Assembly: GCA_026214975.1 (NCBI GenBank)
Contig: JAOBSW010000133.1
Coordinates: 1-64,000 of the forward strand
DNA: 64,000 nt
Origin: Gentiana macrophylla
Lineage: Eukaryota > Streptophyta > Magnoliopsida > Gentianales > Gentianaceae
Direction of reading: 5' to 3'
A model generated the notes under the pieces. The model was not told the origin of the DNA, searched no databases, and was given only the letters and a program-made list of their open reading frames with translations. Of this stretch, positions 21,921-32,432 are shown one piece after another. How positions within the stretch are numbered: the first letter of the stretch is position 1; each line of letters opens with the position of its first letter. A program made the translations under genes and the position numbers.

Positions 21921-22310
21921 AAAAATCTCCTTGGACATTGCGATGGATCAAAGTGGTTCTTTGTCTTATGCAATTTTGTATGGATGTGCACACGGAGACA
22001 CTAGAGAGCATTTGATGCAAGCGATAATTAAAAACTAGCTACAACTAACTCATGATCCTTACGGGAATTACGTTGTCCCGTATCCTGGCCGGGAAAGCAT
22101 ATACCTCGTATAACAATCGAAGTTTTGAGACGACTTGAAAGGAATTTATTGTGTCTTTCTAAGTAAACAAACATGGCGATCATATTGTGTCTTTATTGGT
22201 AAACATCCGGTTCGGATTAAGTCAAAAATTTTACTCATCACCAGCTAGAAAATATTAAATGACATGAATCAAAGTTGTGCTGCTAAAGTTGTTGTCAATT
22301 TGTCGGGAGG
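21921..22310 (+). pseudogene. Pumilio (PUF) repeat fragment
   Basis: The plus frame reads LDIAMDQSGSLSYAILYGCA, HGDTREHLMQAIIKN, a stop, and then HDPYGNYVVPY. After frame changes it gives VLRRLERNLLCLSK and KHGDHIV. Pumilio repeats show exactly this pattern (LDIA.D..GC.., DPYGNYVVQY, LRGNY..LS..K..S.VV), as in non-canonical plant APUM proteins that bind mRNA 3' UTRs. Two partial repeats remain, with at least two stops. The Gln of the RNA-contact position in NYVVQ is Pro here. Absent from copy A. Confidence 0.7.
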
Positions 22311-22349
22311 ATCGAGGGTCCATGAGAAACAACATTTTTAAGGGAGAGG

Positions 22350-22381
22350 AGTGGTGTTGGGGTTGGGGTTGGGGTTGGGAT
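22350..22381. repeat. Short GGGTTG-type repeat
   Basis: GGGGTTGGGGTTGGGGTTGG in an otherwise AT-rich stretch; the G runs could form a G-quadruplex. No gene context is seen. Confidence 0.7.
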
Positions 22382-22610
22382 TTTTATTTTCTAGTTTTTA
22401 GTTTATTTTATTGTTTTTTGAATTTTGTTTTCCGATCTCATAATATATTTTATTGTAAAAAATACTCTAAATTAAAAAAACACTTAAGTAAATATGACGA
22501 AACATTTATAAAAATTGCATTTATAGAAAGCCCTATTTATCATTTTCCCATATAATATATGTAGAAACAATTTTTCACATAAAATGTCTCGCCACATTAG
22601 ATTAGATTAA

Positions 22611-23676
22611 TGGGGGAAGGGGCTAGAAGGACAAAAAAAATGATAAATGGGTCCAGAAGAACAAATTTCAAAATCAGAGATTAGTAAGGACAAATTGCTA
22701 ATATAGTGACAAAAATGCCCCTTTATAATTTTAATAGTAATAGCCAAGGAAGAAGTAGTAACAACCCATAAAATGTCGTAACATCCAATGAAAAATAGTA
22801 ACAGCCTAAAAACAAGTAGTAACAGCCTCGAAAAAAATCATAACACCCAATGAAAAAGAAGTTAAAGCCTAAAAACAAGTAGTAACAGTCTTAAAACAAG
22901 TAATAACAGCCCGTAAAATATAGTAATGGCCAATAAACAAGTTGTAACAGTCCCGTAAAATGTCGTAACATCCTAAAAATAAGTAGTAACAGACTAAAAA
23001 CAAATAGTAACAACCGCGTAAAATATAGTAAAGGGCAATAAAATTAATAGTAACGCCTTCGTCTTCTTCTTCCCTTCTCCGGCGCCGTGAACCGTAGCAA
23101 CTTCATTTTCCTTTTCTTCATTTGCATCAGCATTATTTTCAATCAATTCACCATAATTCTCATAATCAAGCGACATGAACTTTCCCAGCCTGAATCAAAC
23201 TCTTGCGTCGCTCCTCCGCCTGTAATTCAATTGACCGGAACACACCAATCCGGTCACGGAACACATCAATCCGGTAAAAATGGCAGCTTTCTTTCATCGA
23301 GCCTTCCATATCCGTTTTGAATGATTCAAAGAGCCGTGCGGTGCATCGCCAAGCCGCGGTGACGTTTGAAGAGAAACGGGCGGCGGCGGTTTTGAACGAT
23401 ACCTTCCAAGGCGGACAAACCCATGTTGTGGGTGATGCTTTTGAACGCCGAACGATTGCGATTTAGGGTTAATGCCATTTAACCGGCGTTGGGAGAGAGT
23501 TCATCGAAGAAGAGAGAGCTAGGTTATATAGATAGATTAATTAGAAACAGAGAAAAAAATATTAAGAGAATTAGAAAAAAGGTAATTCTAGCAATATACT
23601 ACGATTTTGTCCTAATTATTTATGTGCTTTCTTTGATCCTGGTTTTCAATTATTTAGGACTCTCCACCAAAACCTA
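22611..23676 (-). mobile_element. Third hAT-like element, with GTAGTAACAGCC array
   Basis: Read on the minus strand it aligns with the termini of the elements at 7233 and 18528 (GGTTTTGGTGGAGAG..., AAACCAGGAT, AGGACAAAA, and the far end CTTCCCCCA). The 8-bp direct repeat TAGATTAA flanks it (22603-22610, 23677-23684), and the homologous site near 9760 in copy A is empty. On the plus strand 22735-23060 is packed with about 15 copies of AGTAGTAACAGCC-like motifs. It contains a GC-rich middle, but I did not find the signal-peptide exon. Confidence 0.7.
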
Positions 23677-23909
23677 TAGATTAAAACAATAATTTTTTCT
23701 GTATGCAATGTATTCGCGGAGAAGACGAATCATTTTGGAGTACCGATGGGCATGGTAAATCTATTTTTTATGACCTTCAAATGTATTTTTATCAAGATGA
23801 TGCAACATCATATATCAATTTGTAATGGTAAAATATATTTTATAATTGACTGGCTTTTAATAGAATTGTGGTCAACCTATGATTATTTATAATAAAATAA
23901 TGAAATTAA

Positions 23910-24398
23910 TGTTATGTCCGTCGGATTACCGAGTTCTTATCCGAAATTAGAACGCTCAAACACATGTCGTTTTAGAAAACCATAATCCCCACGTAAGCCT
24001 TACGTCATATACAGGTAATTAAAGTCGCGGAAGAAAGACACAAACAAGAGACTCAGGAAAAGTGAATACTATCGAATACGACTATTGTCAAACTATGCCA
24101 AGAATAACGAGAAAAATAAATACTATCATTCATTACAACAAGCATAACGAAAAAATGAACAACTACAAAAAAATTGCTCATTGCTCAAAAAAGTAACAAT
24201 TCCGAGTAAAAATAATGAGAATACATGAGGTAACAATGCAATAAAATGATTATTTCCAACATACAGTAACAACTATGAGTGCAGTAACAGTAACAATTCA
24301 ATATCCAAATTATTAACTCCGAATAAAAGGAACCGAACCCAATATTCCGTTTTCGCAAAATGACACGTCTGCCCTTTCTCGAAAATCGGAATATTACA
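23910..24398 (-). mobile_element. 3' LTR of Tekay-like element (internally deleted)
   Basis: It begins TGTTATGTCCG and ends TCGGAATATTACA at 24398, directly against a purine tract. It matches the outer parts of the right LTR but lacks about 1.75 kb of the middle; the join is near 24297 (CAATTCAATATCCAAATTAT). Confidence 0.85.
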
Positions 24399-24412
24399 TT
24401 CTTCCCCCCTTA
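24399..24412 (-). other. Polypurine tract of Tekay-like element
   Basis: On the minus strand AAGGGGGGAAGAA ends where the LTR starts with TGTAATATTCC. It would prime plus-strand DNA synthesis. Confidence 0.8.
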
Positions 24413-24454
24413 AAGGAGTTAGTCCTCGAAAACTTAGAACATACAGTAAGTCCA

Positions 24455-25790
24455 TAAAATCTGGAAACTCACGATCATATCATCCTCAACTTCCCAAGTA
24501 GCTTCATCCGGTGAATGATTGCTCCATTGCACCAGAACCAAAGGTATCAACCATCTCTTAATCATCTTTTCTTCCGGTCAAAAATTCTGATCGGTGTCTC
24601 ATCATATGAAAGATTATCTTAGAGAATCTCCGGATCAACTGTAGTCTCAACATCTGTCTTGGTCAAACACTTCTTCAACATCGAGACATGAAACACATTG
24701 TGGACTCTTGACATGGATTCCGGTAACTTAAGCTTATATGCCAATGGTCCAACTCTTTCCAGAATCTCGAAAGGTCCAACGTACCTAGGGCTTAGCTTTC
24801 CCTTTTGCCCAAAACGTTTCACTCCCTTCATTGGTGATGCTCGTAGGTAAACTCTTTCACCAACTTCAAACTCTAAAGGCCTCATTCTAACATCTGCCCA
24901 ACTCTTCTGTCTATCTTGAGCCGCCTTCAAATTCTTCTTGACCAACTGAACCCTTTCTTTAGCTTGTTCAACCAATTCCGTCCCGGTGATTTGTCTTTCC
25001 CCGACTTCATCTCAAAACAACGGCGTTCTACATCTTCTTCCATACAACGCTTCAAACGATGGCATGCCTATACTTGCATGATAACTGTTGTTGTAAGCAA
25101 ACTCCGCTACCGGTAGGTAATTATCCCATGATCCACCTACTTCCAAAATACAAGCTCTCAACATATCTGCAAGTGTTTGGATGGTTCTCTCAGATTGTCC
25201 ATCTGTCTGAGGATGAAAGGCCGTACTCAAATCCAACTTGGTTCCGAAAGCTGCTTGTAAACTTTTCCAAAACCGACTGACGAATCGACTATCTCGATCC
25301 GAGACTATAGAGACAGGGACTCCGTGTAACTTCACTATATTATCCAAGTATAGTGTCGTCATCTTCTTCAAGGGCATATCATCCTTATACGGTTAGAAGT
25401 GGGCGGACTTGGTCAACCTATCCATGATCACCCAAATTGCATCTTGACCGCCTCTCGTCTTAGGTAAACCGGTGATGAAATCCATGGTGATCTTATTCCA
25501 TTTCCATTCCGGGATATCCAATGGCTTAAGCATTCCTCCTGGCCTTCTATGTTCCGCCTTAACCTTCTGGAAAGTATCACACTCTGCAACGAACTTGGCT
25601 ATCTCCAGTTTCATCGAGGGCCACCAAAACCTTTCCTTCAAGTCTCTGTACATTTTAGTAGCTCCCGGATGAACTGCAAAAGCAATCCTATGTGCCTCTT
25701 CCATGACTCTCCGTCTTAAATCACCCACATTAGTTACACACAAACGATCCTGATACCAAAGATTCCCATTCTTATCTAACACATAGCCAA
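24455..25790 (-). pseudogene. Tekay-like integrase with chromodomain tail (broken)
   Basis: Minus-strand pieces in order: 25782-25393 (zinc-binding region EEAHRIAFAVHPGATKMYRD..., AECDTFQ, then TMDFITGLPKTRGG); 25377-25012 (core, SDRDSRF and QTDGQSERTIQ with catalytic Asp and Glu); 24975-24619 (C-terminal, VGPFEILERVGPLAYKLKLP, RVHNVFHVSMLKKC). The end (VLVQWSNHSPDEATWEVEDD, 24560-24490, frameshifted) matches a chromodomain, which directs integration to chromatin in chromoviruses. The second zinc Cys is Phe (CDTF). Several frame breaks make it inactive. Confidence 0.85.
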
Positions 25791-25999
25791 CCGTAGGCTT
25801 TTCTCTTGCAACTCACTTCAAGTCAACCAAAACTGGGTCTTCATCTTGCTTCTCCCGAATATCATCCATTAATTCAGACCTTGCTAACAACGGTGCCACA
25901 AACTTCTGGTCTTCAATCGATCAAAGCTCGGATTCTCGGCCCATCTAATCTTTCCGCCATTTCTTCAACACTTGAAAGCGCAAACACCGGTTTTTCGCT

Positions 26000-26491
26000 C
26001 AAAGCATCTGCTACCACATTCGTTTTACCGGATGATACCGAATCTCCGTGTCATAATCCTTTATGAACTCCAGCCATCTCCTTTGTCTCATATTCAGATT
26101 CTCTTGGGTCAAGAAATACTTCAAGCTCTTGTGATCGGTGAAGATCCTGGCCTTAACTCCATACAAATAGTGCCTCCAAATCTTCAAGGCAAACACAACC
26201 GCTGCTAAATCCAAGTCGTGGGTTGGGTAATTCTTCTCATGCACCTTCAACTGTCTAGATGTATAAGCAATTACCTTCCTCCTCGCATCAACACACAACC
26301 CAAACCTCGTCCCGAAGCATCCGCTTAAACGTCATAATTATCAAAGATCTCCGAACCGCCAAAATCGGGGCTGTAGTCAACCTCTTTTCAACGTCTGGAA
26401 AAGCATCTTCACACTCACAGTCCACTCGAACTTCACATCCTTTTGAGTGAGCCGGGTAAGTGGTGTAGCTATCTTTGAGAAATTTCAACAA
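26000..26491 (-). pseudogene. Tekay-like RNase H region
   Basis: Frames 26491-26288 (ECEDAFPDVEKRLTTAPILA) and 26298-26011 ([33 protein letters not shown]) give the RT connection and RNase H. One frame change lies between them, and another follows after RYHPVK. The FTDHKSL motif carries a catalytic Asp. Confidence 0.85.
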
Positions 26492-26527
26492 ACTTCCTAT
26501 AGTAGCCCTACCAAACCGAGAAAACTT

Positions 26528-27811
26528 CTAACCTCTCGAAGCGAGAGTTGGTCCTGGACCACTTCTCAATCGCTTCAATCTTCGCAGATCAACCTTAATG
26601 CCATCTCTCGAAATGACATGACACAAGAAACTCACTTGATCCAACCAAAAGTCACATTTCAAGAACTTAGCATACAACTGGTTCTTCTTCAAAGTATCCA
26701 ACACTATCCTTAAGTGTCCTTCATGTTCTTTCTCATCCTTAGAACACACTAGGATATCATCTATGAACACTATCACAAACTTATCCAAGTAAGGCATGAA
26801 AACACGCTGCATTAAATCCATAAATGCAGATGGAGCATTAGCGAGTCCAAAAGGCATGACTAAGAACTCATAATGTCCATACCTCGTACTAAAAGTCGTC
26901 TTCGGAATATCTGCTACCTTGATCTTCAACTGATGACAACCCGATCTAAGATCAATCTTGGAAACCACTCTCTTGCCTTGCAACTGGTTAAACAAATCAT
27001 CAATCCTTGGCAAAGGGTACTTATTCTTGATTGTAAGGTTGTTCAACGCTCTATAATCTATACACATCCTCATGCTACCATCTTTCTTCTTAACATACAA
27101 CACTGAGGCTCCCCAAGGCGAAGTACTAGGCTGAATTATATTCCTCTCAAGCATATCCTTAAGCTGTGATTTTAACTCCTTCAATTCAGTCGGTGACATT
27201 CTATTGGGTGCCTTAGCAACTAGCGCCGCTCCGGGTATCAACTTAATCTCAAATTCAATCTCTCTATCCGGCATGTTTCCCGGTAACTCATCTGGAAACA
27301 CTTCAGGGTACTCTCTCACTATAGGGGTTTCCTCTAACTCAGGCTTCACTTGTTCCACATCCACTGCGTACAACAAGTAGCCTTCACAACCTTTCTGACA
27401 AGCTCTTATAGCCTTAACCGCTGAAATTATAGGGTGACGCTTCTTACTGGGCTTATAAACATTCCCCTGATAAGTCTTATCTGATTTTCCAGGTATCTTA
27501 AAGGTCACTCTCTTCTCTCTACATTCCAAATGGACAAAATTCTCGGATAGCCAATCTATTCCAAGAATCACATCAAAATCTGAAAAGTCCAAAACCGTAA
27601 AGTCACTCTTGCAACGATACGTTCCAACTCGAACATCTACTTGCGGCATCAGCTTGGTTACCTTAGTCACTCTTCCTAAAGGTGTTGTTATCTCCAAAGT
27701 GTTTCTTAAAGATTCCATCGGAAAGTTAAGCTTCTTAGCTACCTTAGTTGACACAAAAGTGTTAGACGCTCCAGTATCAAACAATGCCGTGACCACTAAG
27801 CTATCTAACAT
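26528..27811 (-). CDS. Tekay-like protease-reverse transcriptase (427-residue frame)
   Basis: The protease active site FDTGASNTF is near residue 12 and its flap/ILG element (VILGIDWL) near residue 84. RT follows from about residue 200: [45 protein letters not shown], then the catalytic FIDDI near residue 350. The frame stops in the thumb at 26528. In a complete chromovirus this is continuous with RNase H and integrase, so the remaining polyprotein is split. It makes cDNA from the element RNA in virus-like particles. The first Met is internal to the original gag-pol frame. Confidence 0.9.
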   Translation of the reverse strand: MLDSLVVTALFDTGASNTFVSTKVAKKLNFPMESLRNTLEITTPLGRVTKVTKLMPQVDVRVGTYRCKSDFTVLDFSDFDVILGIDWLSENFVHLECREKRVTFKIPGKSDKTYQGNVYKPSKKRHPIISAVKAIRACQKGCEGYLLYAVDVEQVKPELEETPIVREYPEVFPDELPGNMPDREIEFEIKLIPGAALVAKAPNRMSPTELKELKSQLKDMLERNIIQPSTSPWGASVLYVKKKDGSMRMCIDYRALNNLTIKNKYPLPRIDDLFNQLQGKRVVSKIDLRSGCHQLKIKVADIPKTTFSTRYGHYEFLVMPFGLANAPSAFMDLMQRVFMPYLDKFVIVFIDDILVCSKDEKEHEGHLRIVLDTLKKNQLYAKFLKCDFWLDQVSFLCHVISRDGIKVDLRRLKRLRSGPGPTLASRG

Positions 27812-27831
27812 TATTGTACCTAGAATGTGAA

Positions 27832-28424
27832 TTCATTTATTTAAACACAAATACAACATGATTTAAATCGTGCTATAGAAGTACTCAAAAAAATTACAAT
27901 AACCCAAAGGTACCTAAAATAACATTGTCATCTGGTTCAGCCATCTCAGCATCCACTGCAAACACTCGAACTGGGCGACTTGGGCCGCCTTTCCTATTTC
28001 CTTGTCTCAGAATATTCGAACTCCTCTTGGTTGGACACACCTTGGCAAAGTGCCCTAAATCTCCTCAGTAGTAGCAGCCGCCTGAACTAGCCTTACATTC
28101 ACCTGAGTGGTTCCTGTTGCACTTAGAGCATAAAGGTGCTCCGGTTGGAGGTTTACTCGCTGCAGGGGCTGTTGTTTTCTTGAAATTTTGTTGCGGTGCT
28201 CCCCGGCTATTACCTTGACTCGTGCCAAAACTCCTCTTGTTCCCAATAACCACTGTGGCCTTCTTCCTGAAGGTCTCAACCTCCAAGGCCTTATTCAACA
28301 TTTCAGCCATATTCTTAGCTGTAAAACCCAACATACCTGACTGTATCTGATAGGCTAAGCCTTCCTTATACAGGGCCATCTTTCTTCCTTCTGCTTTCAT
28401 CAGCTCAGGGTAGAATCTCCCCAA
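27832..28424 (-). pseudogene. Tekay-like gag C-terminal part with zinc knuckle
   Basis: The frame 28424-28065 has RFYPELMKAEGRKMALYKEG and ends with a Cys/His-rich region (LCSKCNRNHSGEC, GGCYY). The next codon is a stop where the second zinc-knuckle Cys is expected, followed in frame by GDLGHFAKVCP. The frame then runs about 40 residues to a stop just before the protease frame. A single nonsense change in the knuckle therefore cuts gag. Confidence 0.8.
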
Positions 28425-28495
28425 CTCGTTAAACTTGTTGGTTTACTGTGATACTGGCATGTAATTACCTTGCTTAAGCTTTAAAAACTGACTTG

Positions 28496-28760
28496 TCATG
28501 TCTGTCTGCACTGTTTCTGGAAAATACTCATTATAAACATGGCCTTAAAGCTTTCCCAGTCTGTCACTTTCCCATTGCTACTCTGTATAGCGTCAATCCA
28601 AGCTTCATTTTGCACAAAGAAACTAACAGCTAACTGGGCCATCTCAGATTCAGGAACATGTATATTCCTGCAAGCCTTCTCGAAGCCTCTTAACCATTCT
28701 TCAGCCTTTGAATGCTTGATATTCCCAAAGAAGTCTTGAACTCTGTTTCTTCTCAACCTC
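28496..28760 (-). pseudogene. Tekay-like gag core fragment
   Basis: AEEWLRGFEKACRNI and VTDWESFKAMFI match the retrotransposon gag domain that packages element RNA. Frame breaks on both sides separate it from the neighbouring gag pieces. Confidence 0.75.
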
Positions 28761-28799
28761 GTATACTAGTCAATTGGTGGTGCTTGCTTGAAAACCGGC

Positions 28800-29444
28800 C
28801 TAATTGGTGGGGCTATGGATAAACCGAAGGGTATCCAAAAGGTATCTCTTCTTCTGCTTTGGTGCATGGTGTTGGTGGAAACCGTAGGGTGGGTAACCAA
28901 AGCCTTGCTGGTGATCAAAACGGGGTGAAGGTGGTATAGTAAGTCGAGGAGTATGACCCACTGGAGGAGGGTAAAAGGTCTGATGCTGCTGATGATGGAA
29001 AACTAGTGGCGAGGGGTGGCTCACCGGTGGAGGGTAAACACTCACTAGAGGTGGATAAATACTAGTTGCTGGGGGTACGTAGACTGGTAGAATGTCTCCC
29101 ACTACAGTGACTCGTATAGGTGCTTCTCCTGGTTCTCCATAGATGTAGTTATAACTCGGTGAAGGGTAGCTCACTGGTGGCGGTACTAAATCCGCTGGAA
29201 CATCACTTATCATTGAAAACTGAACCGAACTTCCCACATGCCATTGTGGGTGTTGCTCCTGATGAGGTCGCGGTGACAAGCCATGCTGAGATCGTGGTGT
29301 ACGGGTTGTAGTATGAGGGGGTGGAGCGGGGCTCGGATGTGGTGAAGGAGACTGCCTCATAAAACCGCCCCTAACAACTGGTGTAGGACTCTCTCGTCGA
29401 ACTCCTGATGCATCAGCACCTGCTCCAGTTCTCGTGAACACCAT
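28800..29444 (-). pseudogene. Tekay-like gag N-terminal, proline-rich
   Basis: It starts MVFTRTGAGADASG at 29444, about 86 bases inside the primer binding site. The 215 residues are very rich in Pro, His and Tyr (YPPPVSHPSP repeats), as in the variable N-terminus of plant chromovirus gag. An upstream in-frame Met (29465) adds seven residues; the later start is preferred because MVFTRTG resembles other gag starts. It is frameshifted into the gag core near 28800. Confidence 0.75.
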
Positions 29445-29529
29445 CCTGATGATCAAAGAAAACAAGAACTTTACTAATAGATCAAATGAGAACTTATCTT
29501 AAAAGAACGGAAGCCTAAAAGATGCTTTT

Positions 29530-29540
29530 CTCTGATACCA
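29530..29540 (-). other. Primer binding site, initiator-Met tRNA type
   Basis: The minus strand reads TGGTATCAGAG two bases after the LTR end, complementary to the 3' end of plant initiator tRNA-Met. It fixes the element's orientation. Confidence 0.9.
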
Positions 29541-29542
29541 AC

Positions 29543-29890
29543 TGTAATGCCCCGTTCCCGGACACCGAGTCCTTATCCGGAAATCGAAACGTTCGGCACG
29601 CATAATATTAAATAAATAATATTACACGTAAGCCTCTACTACGTCGTATCAAATAAAAGCAAACGGAAGCTAAAAGACTCGGGTAATTTTTTTCCAAATA
29701 ACCAAGAATAGAAATAAAGAACTAAAGAGGAAATGTAATACTATTACATCCGAAACGAAACCAACGAATCCAAAATGTATGAATCCCAAAGTACTAGAAG
29801 TAACTACAGAATCCGATAACAATCCAAGTCTATGACATAAATGTAAATAAATGAATAAACAAGGTCTTCAAGTCCGGCGTCCTCAAACGT
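29543..29890 (-). mobile_element. 5' LTR of Tekay-like element, first part
   Basis: It begins TGTAATGCCCCG at 29543. It is interrupted at 29890 by the Athila-like element and resumes at 38021-38026. Parts together are about 2.24 kb. Confidence 0.85.
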
Positions 29891-30839
29891 TGTCTCGGAT
29901 TTTATCAATGAGAAATAACAAGTAATAAATTATAAATCCGGTTTACCCCAAGTGCAGGGATCGTAGTATAGAGGTTAATACCGGAGTCGATCCACAGGGA
30001 ATCGAGGTTGGTCTAGTTCTTAATTTTTCTAAAAGTGTCACGAGAAATAAAAACTAAAAACGAAAACAAATAACCTGGACAGAGGTTGTCAATCCAAAGC
30101 CAGGAAAGATAATTACGAACCGAACTAACTAAGTTAATTCTAATCTATAAACTAAGAAGACAATAAAAATTGCTACGATTACTATGATGAAGACGAAGCA
30201 AAACAGACAACGATTTTTCTCAATTAATTTAACAACGAACAAGCAATGATCCACCGATTCCCGCAAACCTCAATTTCGACTCTAGATTATCTTGTGGTGA
30301 TTTAACGAAAATTGTGATTCACCTATCGAAGGTATGAACTCCTAATCTCTTAGAAAAGTTCGTCTATCAATCTTTTATCTTTCGATTTTAAAGATTAACG
30401 CTTTCATAATAGGTGTGAAATCTCTCAATTTCGCAATCTAGACATTCAACCTAACAACTCGTTAATTAGATTAAAAATCCAATCTTTACTACGGTGATCT
30501 AAGGTTTAACAACGACTCGTCAAACGTTAAACATCAAATAGCAACCATCTCTCGATTTAAATTGCATAATCAATAATCAAAACATAGAAAAGATACAATT
30601 TTTATTAAAACTTACAAGATAATCCAAATTCGAAATCGAGATGTTGCTAAGAATCGGTGTCACAAGGCTTGTTCCAACGTGCTTTAGCCTCTCATCATCA
30701 GATGATTGCTTGAAATCATTTGATTTCAACTGTTGATTCATAGGTCGTATTCTCCGAAACAATTTATGACTTTAACAACAACGATATTTTGATAATTTCC
30801 GAGCATTACAACAATACTACGGTATTATTATTTTCGATA

Positions 30840-30923
30840 CATATATATATATAAGTATATAAGTATATATATAAATATATATGTATATAGATCTATAGAT
30901 ATATATATATATATATATATATA
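30840..30923. repeat. TA microsatellite
   Basis: ATATAT-rich tract with AAGTAT interruptions; the MITE entered its right end. Confidence 0.85.
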
Positions 30924-31197
30924 GGGTTGAGTTCGTGCATACCATACTATCCATGCTTACAGTACATACTACTAAAATAGTGCATCGATCACTATTTTAG
31001 TGCATCTCGTTATTGTTTGGTGCAACTACAAATTGAGGAGTGAGGTTTCTAGTTAGGTTTCTAGTTTCTACAAACTCGCTCCTCAATTTGTAGTTGTAAT
31101 CAAACAATAATAACAGTGCACTAAAATAGTGATCGGATGCACTATTTTAGTAGTATGTACTGATAAGCATGGATCAATATGTTATGTATATGAACCC
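30924..31197. mobile_element. Foldback MITE, 274 bp
   Basis: Ends GGGTTGAGTTC and TGAACCC. The two halves are near-perfect inverted repeats: CATACTACTAAAATAGTGCA on the left is mirrored on the right, as is ACAAATTGAGGAG. It is absent from the partner LTR (near 36823), so it arrived after the host element. The target duplication cannot be defined inside TATATA. Superfamily not certain. Confidence 0.85.
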
Positions 31198-31282
31198 ATT
31201 TCTATATATATATATATAAGTATATATATATATATTGATACTACAAAAAAAAAAAACAAGAAAAATGGAAGGAGAAGAAATT

Positions 31283-31283
<1 letters not shown>

Positions 31284-31345
<62 letters not shown>
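31284..31345. repeat. (TA)n microsatellite
   Basis: About 31 TA units; the partner LTR has a shorter run at 36905-36952. Frames across it coding YIYIYI are artefacts. Confidence 0.95.
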
Positions 31346-31347
<2 letters not shown>

Positions 31348-32413
31348 TACTACAACAAAGAAAATTAAGAACAAGAAAGAAAAAAAATGGCCGAAAAGCA
31401 AAGGCAAGGATTCTGTTGAAGTTGAGCCTATTTATAGGGAAATTTGCCAAGGCCGGATCAATCCGGGAAAGGGCCGGATCGATCCGGTGCAAATCCTAAC
31501 TGATTCTATCCAAATCTTCGGATGATTTGACATATATTGGATTAAAACTTCTAAAATTTATATCTTGAGTTGTAGACCTCCAAAAATTGCAAACGAAATG
31601 CCAAAATTACGGTCTCGAGAAACTCTACAACTTTCATGAAGGACTCTTCTTCAGAAAACGTCTTCTTGAGTACCTCGTGTTCCTCCGGCGTTTTTGCGAC
31701 ATTTTTACTTAAATTGAATCAATTAGCCACTTGACCACCATTTGAGTTGTAGAAGTCCGATTGACTTGATTCAAAATCCATTGGAAATCGTTCTTGAAGA
31801 TATACAACTTTTATGAAGGAAACTTCTTCAGAAAATGTCGTTTTGATGAACCATTCGTGATGTCGTGTCGTTTTGGGATTTTCCACTAATATGAATTTAT
31901 TAGTCAATTGACCATAACTTGAGTTGTAGACCTCCAATTGACGTGATTCAAAGTGAGTTGGAAAGCTTATGTGAAGATCTACAACTTTCATTAAGAAGTC
32001 ATCCCCTGAAAATGCCTCTAAGCTGGGTCAAATCTCCGTCGAAAATATGCAACGATTCAAGTACTTAGGAAAAACGACCCTTTTGAACTCGTAAGCTTGT
32101 GGCACCTTCTTCTAACCCTCTAAACACCTCTTCTAGGCCTCAAACGTGCGCGTTACTCGGGATTTTGGTTAACCTATAATTTCGCAATAAACCACCAAAA
32201 TACCAAACGAATCCGACACGACACACCGGTTACTAAACCGGTACAAAAACTATAAAAACACGCTAAAAATACGATATTTTATATAATAACTACTACTAAC
32301 ATATTTAGATGAAACATAGGAATTAATGACTCGAACTGATATAAAAATACTCGAAATGATATCAGAAACGGGTTAAAAAGTTATAAAAATAACGGTGAAT
32401 TTTTCCCTTATCA

Positions 32414-32432
32414 ACAACCCCCCACTTAGCTT
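32414..32432 (-). other. Polypurine tract of Athila-like element 1
   Basis: The minus strand reads AAGTGGGGGGTTGT immediately before TGATAAGGG of the LTR. Confidence 0.8.

Larger units (their letters stand above)
15047..23909. repeat. Segmental duplication, copy B
   Basis: The counterpart of 3770-9990, starting at TGTTTTGGAAGACTTTTGCG. It is longer because of an Emigrant-like MITE (18641-19187), a third hAT-like element (22611-23676) and about 1 kb containing PUF remains (21540-22550). The right end joins the gypsy LTR at 23910 through the same flank as copy A. Confidence 0.9.
29891..32413 (-). mobile_element. 3' LTR of Athila-like element 1
   Basis: 2523 bp, from TGTCTCGGATTTTATC to TTTTCCCTTATCA. 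It is about 309 bp longer than its partner, mainly because of the foldback MITE at 30924-31197 and longer TA runs. On the minus strand a TATA box, CTATAAATAGG (31428-31438), is preceded by GGATCGATCCGG palindromes. Confidence 0.9.

Noticed and set aside
22735..23060. CRISPR-like array, because of the regular GTAGTAACAGCC motif
   Set aside because: Spacing is irregular, the repeats are too short, there are no Cas genes, and the DNA is plant nuclear.
31174..31525. Open frames of repeated Tyr-Ile on both strands
   Set aside because: They come from the TA microsatellite and have no protein features.
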